A DNA stretch of 64,000 nt. Origin: G965222535 sp965222535. Lineage in GTDB: Bacteria > Pseudomonadota > Gammaproteobacteria > HK1. The translations under genes and the position numbers were made by a program. Positions 1 to 9,746 of this stretch are shown here, one piece after another. The first letter of the stretch is position 1. Each line of letters starts with the position of its first letter. Where the stretch lies: the NCBI GenBank assembly GCA_965222535.1, contig OZ244957.1, forward strand, positions 248,001-312,000, read 5' to 3'. The notes below the pieces were generated by a model. It saw only the letters and a list, made by a program, of their open reading frames with translations, had not been told where the DNA came from and searched no databases.

Positions 1-1548
1 GAGATGGATCGCGCTGGCGCGCTGGAAATGACGATGCCGTCGATCCAGCCCGCGGCACTGTGGCAGGAATCCGGGCGCTGGGATGCTTTCGGGCCAGAGC
101 TGCTGCGCCTTGATGATCGCCATCAGCGGGCGTTCTGCGTCGGCCCGACGCATGAAGAAGTGATCACCGACATTGCCCGCACTGAAATCCGCAGCTACAA
201 ATTACTGCCTTTGAATCTGTATCAGATCCAGACCAAATTCCGCGATGAAGCACGTCCCCGCTTTGGCGTCATGCGAGCGCGTGAGTTTGTTATGAAGGAT
301 GCATATTCCTTTGATCTTGACGCGGCTGGGCTGGAGGCCTCGTATGCGCTGATGCGCAATGCGTATACCCGTATCTTTGATCGCATCGGCGTTAATTACC
401 GCATCGTCAGCGCCAGCTCAGGTGCGATCGGGGGCAAGGTATCGGAGGAGTTTCATGTGTTAGCGGATTATGGCGAGGATGCGATCGCATTTTGCACCGC
501 GTCTGACTACGCCGCTAATGTTGAGCTGGTGCCATGCGTATCCAATAGCGAGGCCTCTCCCCCGGTGCCGACAGAAGCGCTGGCGACAGTGGCAACGCCT
601 GGAGTTGGGACAATGGCGCAGCTCACTGGGTTTCTTGACGTAGCGCTTGCGCGCTGCGTGAAAACCTTGATCGTTGAGGGAGACAATGCCTCCCTAGTAG
701 CACTGGTGTTGCGTGGCGATCACGAGCTCAACGCAGTCAAAGCGGAGGCCATTGAGGGGATCAAAAGACCGCTGGAATTGGCTTCCGCTGAGCGCATTGA
801 GGCAGTGCTGCACACCCCCCCCGGGTCTTTGGGCGTGGTTGCGCAGCCGCTGCGCGTAATCGCCGATCACGCGGCGGCGGTGCTGGCGGATTTTGTGTGC
901 GGTGCCAATACCCCCGGGCATCACCATAGCGGTGTCAACTGGGGCCGCGATGCGCCGCACCCACAACGCATGGATCTGCGTAATGCCGTTAGCGGTGAGC
1001 AAAGCCCCGACGGTCAGGGGACACTGGTCGTGCGCCGCGGCATTGAGGTAGGTCATATCTTCCAGTTGGGCACCAAGTACAGCGAGAGCATGCACTGCGT
1101 GGTATTGAACGCCGCTGGGCGAGCAGTGCCTATTCATATGGGCTGCTATGGCATCGGCGTAACGCGCATTGTAGCTGCCGTAATCGAGCAAAATCACGAC
1201 CAGCGCGGTATCATCTGGCCATTAGCGATAGCCCCTTGGCAAGTCATGTTGCTACCGATGAACATGCACAAATCAATCCGCCTGCGACAGTTCGCAGAGC
1301 AGTTATATGCTGACCTGCAAGCAGCAGGGGTGGCGGTATTGTTTGACGATCGCCACATCCGCCCGGGGGTTATGCACGCCGATTCGGAATTGATCGGCAT
1401 CCCCTATCGACTGGTCATCGGCGACCGCAACCTCGATAGCGGGGTGGTTGAACTGCGTCGCCGAGGCGATAGCGAGATACGGGAAATCCCGCTCGATCAG
1501 GCGGTGACCAGAGTGGCGGCTGTCATCAACGAGGCGCTCCTAGCATAA
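1..1548 (+). CDS. proS: Prolyl-tRNA synthetase, 5'-truncated by window edge
   Basis: Charges tRNA-Pro with proline in the cytoplasm. The open frame runs in from base 1; about 57-60 N-terminal residues are missing compared with the usual ~572-residue bacterial form. Class II synthetase signatures are visible: PTHEEV near residue 50 of the visible part, motif 2 around residues 75-105 (FRDEARPRFGVMR, then MKDAYSF), and motif 3 near residues 378-395 (HMGCYGIGVTR). Between motifs 2 and 3 lies the ~180-residue INS editing domain that clears misacylated Ala-tRNA-Pro, so this is the bacterial ProS type. The C-terminal anticodon-binding domain (WPLAIAPWQV onward) is complete and ends at a TAA. No obvious strong terminator follows before the rpsB leader. 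Confidence 0.97.
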   Translation, partial: EMDRAGALEMTMPSIQPAALWQESGRWDAFGPELLRLDDRHQRAFCVGPTHEEVITDIARTEIRSYKLLPLNLYQIQTKFRDEARPRFGVMRAREFVMKDAYSFDLDAAGLEASYALMRNAYTRIFDRIGVNYRIVSASSGAIGGKVSEEFHVLADYGEDAIAFCTASDYAANVELVPCVSNSEASPPVPTEALATVATPGVGTMAQLTGFLDVALARCVKTLIVEGDNASLVALVLRGDHELNAVKAEAIEGIKRPLELASAERIEAVLHTPPGSLGVVAQPLRVIADHAAAVLADFVCGANTPGHHHSGVNWGRDAPHPQRMDLRNAVSGEQSPDGQGTLVVRRGIEVGHIFQLGTKYSESMHCVVLNAAGRAVPIHMGCYGIGVTRIVAAVIEQNHDQRGIIWPLAIAPWQVMLLPMNMHKSIRLRQFAEQLYADLQAAGVAVLFDDRHIRPGVMHADSELIGIPYRLVIGDRNLDSGVVELRRRGDSEIREIPLDQAVTRVAAVINEALLA

Positions 1549-1673
1549 GCTAGGCGGGCGATTTCGTGGGATCCTGTATGAGAGCCCGCGTGCCAAGCAT
1601 GGCGGAACCCGTCATGGCGCGCCAAGTGATGCGCCTGTCACAGCCCGGATTGCTCATCAATGACAACGCATAG

Positions 1674-1912
1674 TATAGATATGGATAGCGCTGCTTTATA
1701 ATGTCGTGCCGTTGGCGATCACGGTTGGCTGGGCTTGTGCGTTCACTGGTTGCACAAAACAAAGCAACCGGCCAATGTGACGTATGGGGAATATCAACCC
1801 ATCCGGGCAACCGGATAATTCACACATGTGCCGTCACGCCTATTTGGGTGCCCAATCGGGTTAATACGCGGGGTGCATGGAGGAATAACCCAAACCTTGG
1901 AGAATCATCGTT
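1674..1912 (+). promoter_or_regulatory. Probable rpsB promoter and long leader
   Basis: A perfect -10 hexamer TATAAT lies at 1697-1702, with only a weak -35 candidate (TATAGA at 1674-1679). About 200 nt separate it from the rpsB start. In gammaproteobacteria rpsB has a long leader through which S2 represses its own translation, so a conserved leader RNA is plausible here. I did not derive the fold. The 364-nt gap between proS and rpsB contains no convincing gene. Confidence 0.45.
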
Positions 1913-2836
1913 ATGGCTGATGCATCAATGCGCGATATGCTGGAGGCTGGAGTCCATTTCGGCCATCAGACGCGCTACTGGAATCCAAAAATGCGGCCTT
2001 ATGTTTATGGGGCACGCAATAAAATTCATATTATTAATCTTGAAAAAACGTTACCTATGTACCATGAAGCGGTCAATTTCCTTGGTCGCATGGCGCAAAA
2101 TCGGGGACGTATTATGTTTGTCGGCGCTAAACCGGCGGCTCAGGAAGCGGTCGCGACCGAGGCCAAACGCTGCAATATGCCGTATGTGAATCGGCGCTGG
2201 CTGGGAGGAATGTTGACCAACTTCCGCACCATCAAGCAGTCAATTAAGTATATGTTTGAGCTGGAGAGAACGCTGGAAGAGAACGCTATCAAACCACAAC
2301 TGAATAAGAAGGAATTATTCAAGATCCACCGCAAATACACCAAACTGGAAAACAATCTTGGCGGCATTAAGGATATGGAAGGGCTGCCCGATGTGTTGTT
2401 TGTGATCGATGTCGGCCATGAAAAGATCGCCATCGGGGAAGCGATTAAGCTTAGGATTCCGATCGTTGGGGTCGTCGATACCAATTATTCACCCAGCGGG
2501 ATAAGTTATGTAATCCCGGGTAACGATGACTCCACCCGTGCCATCCAGTTGTATTTAAAAGGCGCTACGGATGCTATTCTTGAGGGTTTGGAAACCGCAC
2601 GAGCGATGGCGAAGCAAGAGGTCGAGGAGACTGCCGCTGCCGCTGCTACTGATTCAGAGTTTAAAAGAAAGCCCAAAGCAGAGCGTAAAGGCGTTGACAG
2701 CAATGCTGATGCGAAAAAAGCCTCTGGCAAGATCGTGATGCGCGATAAAAAGCAAAAAGTCACCACGGGAGCGGATGAGCAAGCGAGCAGCGTACCCGCA
2801 ATTGCCGATGCCACTAAAGAAGATAAGGCGACATAA
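1913..2836 (+). CDS. rpsB: 30S ribosomal protein S2
   Basis: Component of the small ribosomal subunit that recruits S1. The start [19 protein letters not shown] and the internal stretches [12 protein letters not shown] and [15 protein letters not shown] are characteristic of S2 of gammaproteobacteria. The conserved core ends near residue 228; residues 229-307 form a low-complexity tail rich in Ala, Lys and Glu, making it about 65 residues longer than E. coli S2 (241 aa). GGAGA lies 9 nt before the ATG. In most bacteria tsf follows directly; here the next gene is an ABC permease behind a repeat, so the rpsB-tsf operon is broken. Confidence 0.97.
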   Translation: MADASMRDMLEAGVHFGHQTRYWNPKMRPYVYGARNKIHIINLEKTLPMYHEAVNFLGRMAQNRGRIMFVGAKPAAQEAVATEAKRCNMPYVNRRWLGGMLTNFRTIKQSIKYMFELERTLEENAIKPQLNKKELFKIHRKYTKLENNLGGIKDMEGLPDVLFVIDVGHEKIAIGEAIKLRIPIVGVVDTNYSPSGISYVIPGNDDSTRAIQLYLKGATDAILEGLETARAMAKQEVEETAAAAATDSEFKRKPKAERKGVDSNADAKKASGKIVMRDKKQKVTTGADEQASSVPAIADATKEDKAT

Positions 2837-2850
2837 GCATCATAAGGGCA

Positions 2851-2989
2851 TCTCGAAAACCAGCTGCGCTAGTTGTTCGAGGTGCCCTGCGGGGCTTGTC
2901 TATTGAGGTAAGAATTATAAATCAATAACTTACGTCACAGGTGATGATGTCCCTTCCCCCAAACCCCCACCCCGTTGGGTTTTTTCGAG
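2851..2989 (+). repeat. Family A mosaic repeat, full copy A1
   Basis: Starts with an imperfect palindrome (CTCGAAAACCAGC, loop, GTTGTTCGAGG) right after rpsB, where it could terminate transcription. It continues with the family core GGGGCTTGTCTATTG, then TTATAAATCAATAACTTACG, then a pyrimidine-rich tract (CCCTTCCCCCAAACCC) and ends TTTTTTCGAG. The same order recurs at least nine more times in the window. The rest of 2837-3200 shows no gene. Confidence 0.85.
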
Positions 2990-3200
2990 TCTCCCTTAAT
3001 TTGAAGTTGCCTGAATGCTCTGGTACAGTATGGCTGCTCATGCCATGCTGAAGATTATTCAGTGCGCCAGTCCTTCACTAGTCGTATCGAGAACCTAACG
3101 GTGGGTTCCCCCTCGTTGCGCTCAGCGAAAGCGTTAGCGGCTAAGATGTAGCGGCATGTCAGATGAGGAACCCGAGTAAGCTTGCCTTCAGGAGGACGTT

Positions 3201-4130
3201 ATGCTGATATTTACTCTGAAGCGTATCTTTCAGATGCTGGTTATTATGCTGATCGTATCCGTATTGCTGTTTCTGTTGCTCGAAATTAATGTTGAGAGCG
3301 TGGCGATTAAGGTGCTCGGTCAGTATTCAACCCAAGAAGCGCGCGAGCATTGGTTAAACGAGAACGGTTATTACGATCCCATATATCAACGATACGGTCG
3401 CTGGTTAGGTAACTTCGCCACAGGCAATTTAGGTGAATCGGTACGCTTCAAGCAGCCTATCAATAATTTTATCTGGGAGCGGTTGGCTAATACGGCGATC
3501 CTAGGATTGTTCGTGATGCTGGTGTTGATCCCGGTCTCGCTGGTCCTCGGCATTCTGTCGGGCATGAAGGAGGGATCGGCGCTCGATCGATCGATCTCAG
3601 TAACCAGCGTCGCTACCACATCGATACCTGAGTTTGCCAGCGCGCCGCTGCTGACAGCGATTTTCGTCTTCTGGCTGGGCTGGTTGCCAGGCACCAGCAG
3701 TATGCTTGATGGCTGGGATTGGTCGCAGTTGATATTGCCTGCGGCGGTGCTGATTATCTATGACTTTGGGTATGTCACTCGCATGACTCGGGCTTCCATG
3801 GCTGAGGTCATGACCACTCACTATATACGTACCGCGGTGCTTAAGGGTCTGCCCTATAACCAGGTGATTTTGCGACATGCGCTGCGTAATGCGCTGATTG
3901 CCCCATTTACCGTGATAATGCTGCAGATCCCATGGTTGTTATCGGGCGTAATCGTGGTTGAATTTTTCTTCGCGTATAAAGGGTTTGGTGCCTTGCTACT
4001 GGAGGCATCGCTGAATCAGGATATCCTGTTAATCGAGGCTTGCTCGATGATTGCCGTGTTCGTGGTCGTCGCTACGCAAACGATTTCTGATATTGGATAT
4101 ACTTACCTCAACCCCAGAATCCGGTTTTAG
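3201..4130 (+). CDS. Peptide-type ABC transporter permease (DppB/OppB family)
   Basis: Inner-membrane subunit of a family 5-type importer for peptides, nickel or related solutes. It is 309 aa, with an N-terminal membrane segment (residues ~8-28), a periplasmic region containing the typical stretch RYGRWLGNFATGNLGES (about 64-80), then five further hydrophobic segments. The EAA-like cytoplasmic loop that contacts the ATPase is at about residues 201-231 (THYIRTAVLKGLP...LRHALRNAL). The start has a strong site (AGGAGG, 5 nt before ATG). The next permease begins 13 nt after the stop, so the genes are co-transcribed. Confidence 0.93.
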   Translation: MLIFTLKRIFQMLVIMLIVSVLLFLLLEINVESVAIKVLGQYSTQEAREHWLNENGYYDPIYQRYGRWLGNFATGNLGESVRFKQPINNFIWERLANTAILGLFVMLVLIPVSLVLGILSGMKEGSALDRSISVTSVATTSIPEFASAPLLTAIFVFWLGWLPGTSSMLDGWDWSQLILPAAVLIIYDFGYVTRMTRASMAEVMTTHYIRTAVLKGLPYNQVILRHALRNALIAPFTVIMLQIPWLLSGVIVVEFFFAYKGFGALLLEASLNQDILLIEACSMIAVFVVVATQTISDIGYTYLNPRIRF

Positions 4131-4143
4131 TCAGGAGGCATGA

Positions 4144-5055
4144 ATGAATACGACTACCGCTGATTTCCCCGCGCCTACTTTGGCCGCAGCCCTGATGCGA
4201 GCACTTAGATCTTTTGCTTTGTTGCGCGAGAGTTGGGTCGGGATGATTGGTTTTGCGATTGTGTTGTTTTGGATTCTGGTCGCTTTATTAGCCAACCAGA
4301 TAGCACCGTGTGAGCCGAACACCTCGATCGTGCCGTTTCAGAAACCGGGCACATTGATTCCCACGATAAAAGCCGCGGAATGCTGGACCGATGCGTTCTG
4401 GTTCGGTACCGACAATATCGGTCGTGACATTGCCTCGCGCGTTATCCACGGCGCACGCGCCGTACTCACTTGGGCACCGATCGCGGCCATATCGGCTTAT
4501 GCGGTAGGCATTGTGATCGGTCTTGCTGCTGGTTACTACCGTGGCTGGGTGGATGACGTGCTGTCGGGGCTGGCGAATATCATCCTCGCCTTTCCTGTGT
4601 TGGTGTTGTATATCATTATTATCGCGACCTTTGGTGCCAGTCCGATCAACATTGTTATTGCGATTACTTTTGCCACAGGCCCGGTGGTCATGCGTATCGT
4701 CCGCGGGTTGGTGCTTGATCTGCGTAATCGCGAGTACGTTGCCGCCGCTGAAACACGGGGCGAAGGCCCGTGGTGGATCATGTTGCTGGAGATACTGCCC
4801 AATGCGCGCGGCCCACTGATCGTTGATGCCTGCCTGCGTTTGGGCTATGTGATCATCGCCATCGGAGTGTTGGGGTTTCTTGGTCTCGGATTGCCGCCAC
4901 CCAATCCTGATTGGGGTGGTATGATCAATGAAACTAGGCAAATGGCGCTGGCTTTCCCGTACATGATGATTTTTCCATGTATTGCTATTTCATCGCTGAT
5001 CCTCGGCTTCAATCTGCTCGCCGATGGCTTACGGGAAATTTCACTGCGTGATTGA
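4144..5055 (+). CDS. Peptide-type ABC transporter permease (DppC/OppC family)
   Basis: Second inner-membrane subunit of the importer, 303 aa. An N-terminal segment (residues ~32-52) is followed by the family stretch FGTDNIGRDIASRVIHGAR and five more hydrophobic segments. The EAA-like loop REYVAAAETRGEGPW starts near residue 197. AGGAGG lies 6 nt before the chosen ATG; another ATG 4 nt upstream is out of frame. The gene sits 13 nt after the first permease and 24 nt before the ATPase gene. The substrate cannot be read from the permease sequence. Confidence 0.93.
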   Translation: MNTTTADFPAPTLAAALMRALRSFALLRESWVGMIGFAIVLFWILVALLANQIAPCEPNTSIVPFQKPGTLIPTIKAAECWTDAFWFGTDNIGRDIASRVIHGARAVLTWAPIAAISAYAVGIVIGLAAGYYRGWVDDVLSGLANIILAFPVLVLYIIIIATFGASPINIVIAITFATGPVVMRIVRGLVLDLRNREYVAAAETRGEGPWWIMLLEILPNARGPLIVDACLRLGYVIIAIGVLGFLGLGLPPPNPDWGGMINETRQMALAFPYMMIFPCIAISSLILGFNLLADGLREISLRD

Positions 5056-5079
5056 CAACACTGAAGAGGGACTCAACAA

Positions 5080-7221
5080 ATGAGCTTTAAATTCGACGAA
5101 AATGCGCCTGTTTTGGATATTCAGGATCTGAATCTATCCTACTGGACGCGTGCTGGCGAGATTCCGGCAGTGATTGATTTCTCTTTGGTCGTCAACAAAG
5201 GCGAGAGCATCGGTTTGGTGGGCGAATCCGGCTGCGGAAAATCCACAGTCGCAATGGCGATCATGCAGTACATGGGCAGTAATGGGAGAATTAAGAGCGG
5301 TAGCATCAAGTTCAAAGGGGTTGAGTTGAACACCCTGCCACCGGACCAGTTGCGTAAGTTGCGCGGCGCGATGATCTCGATGATCTACCAGGAGCCGTTC
5401 GCGGCGCTGAACCCGAGCATGACCTTAGGTGCGCAGTTACGCGAGGTGCCGATGGTGCATGAGGGGATCAGCACCACAGCAGCCCACGATCGTGCGCTGC
5501 AATTATTGACCGATGTGCGCTTACCGGATCCACAGCGAGTCATGGATTCCTACCCACATCAAATTTCCGGCGGTCAACAGCAGCGTGTCGTTATTGCGAT
5601 GGCGCTGCTGTCGCAACCGGCGCTGCTGCTGCTGGATGAGCCGACGACCGCTCTGGACGTTACTGTCGAGGCTGGCATCACCAAACTGATCGCCGAGATC
5701 AGCCGCAATTATGGCACTTCCCAGATTTATATCTCCCACAATCTGGGGTTGATATTGGAGGTCTGTGATCGTGTATTCGTGATGTATTCCGGCGAAGTGG
5801 TTGAAGAAGGGACTATTAATTCGTTATTCACATGGCCCAAACATCCCTATACCCATGGCTTATTCGGTTGTATTCCGCTGCCGACCGCGGATAAAAACGC
5901 GGCACCGCTGAAACCTATCGTTGGCCAACTGCCGCTACCCCATGAGCGCCCTCAAGGCTGTAATTTTGGTCCCCGCTGTGATCATTTCCAGAGTGGACGG
6001 TGTGACGCCAAGGATATACCCATGTCCGTGGCATCTGGCGGCGACGATCGCAGCAAGGCCCATCGGGTGCGCTGCCTGCGCTGGGAGGAGATCGATTTCC
6101 ATGAGGATATCGCCCATAGTGAAGCGCGTGAGCCGGTTAAGTTTGGCGAGAATGTACTGGAAGTGTCAAAGATGCAGAAGTATTACGAGGTTCGCGACCG
6201 CTCGATTAAGGCGCTGATATCAGGCAAATCGGTACGCTACGTGAAAGCCAACGAAAAGCTGGATTTTAATGCCAAGCGTGGAGAAACGGTGGCTATCGTT
6301 GGAGAATCAGGTTGCGGTAAGTCAACATTTGCCAAAGTGCTGATGGGTTTGGAAACCACCTCAGATGGCAGCATTCGCCATGAAGACAAAGATATTTCCC
6401 GTATTCCAGTACGCAAACGTTCCGAGAAACAAATTGGCTCCTTGCAAATGGTGTTCCAGAATCCGTTTGATACTCTGAATCCCAGTCACACCATTGGCGG
6501 ACAGATCTCGCGGGTGATCAAGAAATTCGGCGTCGAAACTGACAAGGTGAAGATCCGCCAGCGAGTCATGGAATTGCTGGATACAGTCAAGTTGCCGCGT
6601 GATTTCTTCTTCCGCAAACCACGCCAGCTTTCGGGAGGGCAAAAACAGCGTATCGGTATTGCTCGCGCTTTTGCGGGTAACCCGTCGATGGTCATCGCTG
6701 ATGAGCCGGTATCCGCGCTTGATGTATCGGTAGCCGCAGCGGTTACCGAGCTGCTGATGGAGATCCAGCGCGAGAACCAGACAACGTTGTTATTTATCAG
6801 CCATGATCTCAGCGTAGTACGTTACTTGGCTGATCGGATTGTGGTGATGTATTTGGGGCAGATTATGGAACGCGGCAGAACCAATGATGTGTTCTCGCCT
6901 CCCTATCATCCCTACACTGAGGCATTGCTATCGGCAGTCCCGATTGCTGATCCAGAAGTCACCAAACGCGAGATCGTGCTTGAAGGTAATTTGCCCAGCG
7001 TACTGGATCCACCAGAGGGTTGCCCGTTCAGCACCCGCTGTCCACGTAAGATCGGTAAAATCTGTGATGAGCAGCGGCCACCGGTGCAGGTTGATGGTGA
7101 TGATCATGCTATCGCCTGCCATATCCCGTTAGAGGAGTTGCGTTTGGTTGATCCGGTCATCACCATACCGCCTTCAGAAGAACGGTTGCACGTCAGTAAA
7201 AAAGCGGCGGCTGTCGGTTAA
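5080..7221 (+). CDS. Fused double ATP-binding protein of a peptide-type ABC importer
   Basis: Single 713-aa chain that replaces the separate DppD and DppF ATPases, like E. coli YejF and GsiA. Domain 1: Walker A GESGCGKST (48-56), signature SGGQQQR (~163-169), Walker B LLLLDEPTTALD (~183-194), and an oligopeptide/dipeptide-transporter C-terminal extension with clustered cysteines (CNFGPRC, ~294). Domain 2: Walker A near 408-416, signature LSGGQKQR near 516, Walker B IADEPVSALD near 540, and a second cysteine extension (CPFSTRC) near 648. All ATPase motifs look intact. It lies between the permeases and the 33-aa membrane peptide in one operon. Confidence 0.95.
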   Translation: MSFKFDENAPVLDIQDLNLSYWTRAGEIPAVIDFSLVVNKGESIGLVGESGCGKSTVAMAIMQYMGSNGRIKSGSIKFKGVELNTLPPDQLRKLRGAMISMIYQEPFAALNPSMTLGAQLREVPMVHEGISTTAAHDRALQLLTDVRLPDPQRVMDSYPHQISGGQQQRVVIAMALLSQPALLLLDEPTTALDVTVEAGITKLIAEISRNYGTSQIYISHNLGLILEVCDRVFVMYSGEVVEEGTINSLFTWPKHPYTHGLFGCIPLPTADKNAAPLKPIVGQLPLPHERPQGCNFGPRCDHFQSGRCDAKDIPMSVASGGDDRSKAHRVRCLRWEEIDFHEDIAHSEAREPVKFGENVLEVSKMQKYYEVRDRSIKALISGKSVRYVKANEKLDFNAKRGETVAIVGESGCGKSTFAKVLMGLETTSDGSIRHEDKDISRIPVRKRSEKQIGSLQMVFQNPFDTLNPSHTIGGQISRVIKKFGVETDKVKIRQRVMELLDTVKLPRDFFFRKPRQLSGGQKQRIGIARAFAGNPSMVIADEPVSALDVSVAAAVTELLMEIQRENQTTLLFISHDLSVVRYLADRIVVMYLGQIMERGRTNDVFSPPYHPYTEALLSAVPIADPEVTKREIVLEGNLPSVLDPPEGCPFSTRCPRKIGKICDEQRPPVQVDGDDHAIACHIPLEELRLVDPVITIPPSEERLHVSKKAAAVG

Positions 7222-7244
7222 AACAAGCAAAGAGGAGAGCCGTT

Positions 7245-7346
7245 ATGCAAATACCACGCGTATGGCAGGAATGGGTCAGCGTCGCCATCTTGGTCTTGAT
7301 CGTAGGAAGATTGGCGTATTCGCTTATAAAACGCTATAGAAAATAA
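7245..7346 (+). CDS. 33-aa single-span membrane peptide in the ABC operon
   Basis: A small reading frame 23 nt after the ATPase stop, with a strong site (AGAGGAGA, about 6 nt before ATG). The product starts MQIPRVWQEW, has a hydrophobic stretch VSVAILVLIVGRLAYSLI (residues 11-28) and ends with the basic tail KRYRK, so it would span the inner membrane once with a cytoplasmic C-terminus. I do not recognise a named family. Position and translation signals argue that it is a real gene and perhaps an accessory subunit of the transporter. The terminator hairpin follows 110 nt later. Confidence 0.65.
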   Translation: MQIPRVWQEWVSVAILVLIVGRLAYSLIKRYRK

Positions 7347-7456
7347 CAACACGTCCTCCCGGCGATGTAAGAGGGCACTTATAGCGTCCCAAAGAGTTAA
7401 GTATATTACTTCGTAAGTATATTGCTTTGCGTATCATTGCATCTACTTTAAGATAA

Positions 7457-7500
7457 ATACGGGGTTCGGGTATTATGATACCGAATCCCGTATTTAATTT
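7457..7500 (+). terminator. Hairpin terminator after the ABC permease/ATPase operon
   Basis: The arm ATACGGGGTTCGGGTAT pairs with GATACCGAATCCCGTAT across a very short loop, and TTTAATTTT follows. It closes the permease-ATPase-small peptide unit, so the binding protein gene at 7866 probably has its own promoter or is fed by readthrough. Confidence 0.7.
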
Positions 7501-7515
7501 TCACCTACTGTTTTT

Positions 7516-7657
7516 GATGATCTCGCAATAAGTCCAATTGATCCTGTTTTTGCCATTATTAACGTCGATAATGAATTCGTAAGATGTTGATATTAAAGGA
7601 TATTATTTTACGTACTGGAACCAAAGATAGACGCGGACGACTTATTGCGAGATCATC
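7516..7657. repeat. Inverted repeat, 19-bp perfect arms, 104-nt spacer
   Basis: gatgatctcgcaataagtc at 7516-7534 is perfectly complementary to 7639-7657. The spacer is AT-rich and has no gene. The arrangement resembles a miniature inverted-repeat element or a large operator/cruciform upstream of the binding protein gene. No second copy occurs in this window. Confidence 0.6.
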
Positions 7658-7865
7658 GTTTTTGGTCATGTGAGCTCAGCAAACGATTTGTTTTGGACGG
7701 TTTGTTGGGGGTTGTACAGAAGGATTGCGACAGGCCGTACCGGCCGCCATGCAGCAAAGAAATCGTTACCGTGCCGTAGTTCACACGGCAGTCCGTTACA
7801 TAATCTCTGGGTGGAGTCTCTTCGTCATTGATACGTAGCACCCAGCACTGATAGCAGAGGTTGAG

Positions 7866-9461
7866 ATGAAGAAAATTTTATGCACCGTTCCACTCGCAGG
7901 TACGGTGTTAGCAACGCTGATGGGAGCGGTATGCGGTGCTGCTGCATACGATATTGCTGCGGATTCACCGAAACGCGGGGGAACCCTGATATGGGCAATA
8001 CAAAATACGCCGCGTCATCTGAACCCGGCGGTGCAATCTGGCATCGCCACTGGCGAACCGGGGACGCAGTTGTTCGCTGCTCCGCTGCGCTATGACGCCG
8101 ACTGGACACCTAAGCCGTATCTCGCACGGTCATGGGAAATTTCCGATGATGGCTTGCAGGTGACATTGCATCTGGTGAAAGGGGCTACTTTCCATGATGG
8201 TCAGCCAATCACTTCCGCAGATGTCGCTTTCTCGATCATGACGGTGAAAGCCAATCACCCATTTAAGACCATGTTTGCACCGGTAGAATCGGTTGATACC
8301 TCTGATCCGCACACTGCCGTGATCAGCTTGTCTAAACCGCATCCGGCGCTGTTATTGGCGATGTCATCGCAGTTGCTGCCGATAATCCCGCAACATATCT
8401 ATGGCGATGGTCAGGATGCCAAGTCACATCCGGCTAATTCAACTGGCGTGGTGGGTTCTGGCCCGTTCAAGCTGGTGTCATTCAAACGCGACCAGCACAT
8501 TATCCTTGAGCGTAACGATGATTTTTTCATTGCCGGGCGCCCCTACCTAGATAAAATCGTTATGCGCATCATCAAAGACGGGGCGGCACGAGTGATTGCA
8601 CTGGAAAATGGCGAGGTCGATATGACCGGATTTGAGCAGAATCCCCCAGATATCAATCGCCTGAAGAAATCTCGTGCGGTGACTGTAACCGATCAGGGCT
8701 ATGCGGCTATCGGGCCGATCGCTTGGGTTGCTTTCAACACTGTCAGCGGCCCAACCAAGGATGTCAATGTACGGCGCGCCATTGCGTATACGATCGATCG
8801 TGATTTTATTACTCAGAAGATCATGCGCGGCACTTCAATCCCGGCGAGAACCGGGGTCCATCCCGGGAGTCCTTTCTACGAGCCCCATGTAGAGCCCTAT
8901 GATTTGGATTTGGCGGAAGCGAATCGCCTTCTTGATGCAGCGGGGTACCCTCGCAAGGCCGATGGCTTCCGCTTTAAGATCACTGCTGATTACGGCTGGA
9001 GGGGGATTAAAGCGCAAGCTGAGTATTTAAAGCCACAGCTTAAGAAGGTTGGTATTGATGTGATCATTCGCTCATCACCCGATTTTCCAACGTGGGCCAA
9101 ACGGGTTGGCGGTCATGATTTTGAAATGACTTGGGACGTTGTATTTAACTGGGGGGATCCAGTGATCGGCGTACATCGCACGTACCAAAGCTCAAATATT
9201 AAAAAAGGCGTGATCTGGTCGAATACCCAGAGTTATGCCAACGCACGGGTGGACGCTATCCTAGATCAGGCCAGCAGCGAGTTGGATTTCGCCAAACGCA
9301 AAGCATTGTATGCCGAATTTCAGCGTATCGTCGCTGATGAAGTACCCGTATATTGGGTTTACGCTCTCCCATACCACACGATCACCAGCAAGCGCGTGGG
9401 TAATCCTCCAGCCGGGATATGGGCAACGGTGCAGCCCATGGACCGTGTCTATCTGAAATAA
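7866..9461 (+). CDS. Family 5 extracellular solute-binding protein (peptide/nickel type)
   Basis: Periplasmic binding protein, 531 aa, presumed receptor for the importer encoded at 3201-7346. A signal peptide covers about residues 1-27 (basic start MKKI, hydrophobic core, Ala-rich end). The mature part starts with the family pattern KRGGTLIWAIQ and contains FHDGQPITSADVAFS and VGSGPFKLV, standard for the SBP_bac_5 fold. AGAGG lies just before the ATG. It is the last gene of the transport locus, separated from the ATPase genes by a terminator and an inverted repeat, which would allow the receptor to be made at a higher level. The substrate is unknown. Confidence 0.92.
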   Translation: MKKILCTVPLAGTVLATLMGAVCGAAAYDIAADSPKRGGTLIWAIQNTPRHLNPAVQSGIATGEPGTQLFAAPLRYDADWTPKPYLARSWEISDDGLQVTLHLVKGATFHDGQPITSADVAFSIMTVKANHPFKTMFAPVESVDTSDPHTAVISLSKPHPALLLAMSSQLLPIIPQHIYGDGQDAKSHPANSTGVVGSGPFKLVSFKRDQHIILERNDDFFIAGRPYLDKIVMRIIKDGAARVIALENGEVDMTGFEQNPPDINRLKKSRAVTVTDQGYAAIGPIAWVAFNTVSGPTKDVNVRRAIAYTIDRDFITQKIMRGTSIPARTGVHPGSPFYEPHVEPYDLDLAEANRLLDAAGYPRKADGFRFKITADYGWRGIKAQAEYLKPQLKKVGIDVIIRSSPDFPTWAKRVGGHDFEMTWDVVFNWGDPVIGVHRTYQSSNIKKGVIWSNTQSYANARVDAILDQASSELDFAKRKALYAEFQRIVADEVPVYWVYALPYHTITSKRVGNPPAGIWATVQPMDRVYLK

Positions 9462-9746
9462 CCCTTGGGTGCCTCGACAAACGAAGCAAAGCTCAGTTTT
9501 CTTTGCCCCTCCCGGTGGTCGCTTCCCAGCGTGGGCTTACCCCCTCCTCGGTATGAGGTGGAGCGCGGCGTGGCGCATGTGCGAGAGAAGACGCACGTTT
9601 AACCATCTGGATGCACCATACACCCTTCAGCGATTGTTGGGTGGGGTGCGCAGCCATTGATCTTACGCGTGTCAGTGCTTGGGGCTGGCGGTACGACCGA
9701 TCCGTTACAGTTGCACCGCAGCGGCAGGGCGGCGGAAGCGCCAGCC

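Noticed and set aside
9469..9660. 63-codon frame after the binding-protein gene
   Set aside because: No ribosome site, no recognisable family, compositional look of noncoding sequence.
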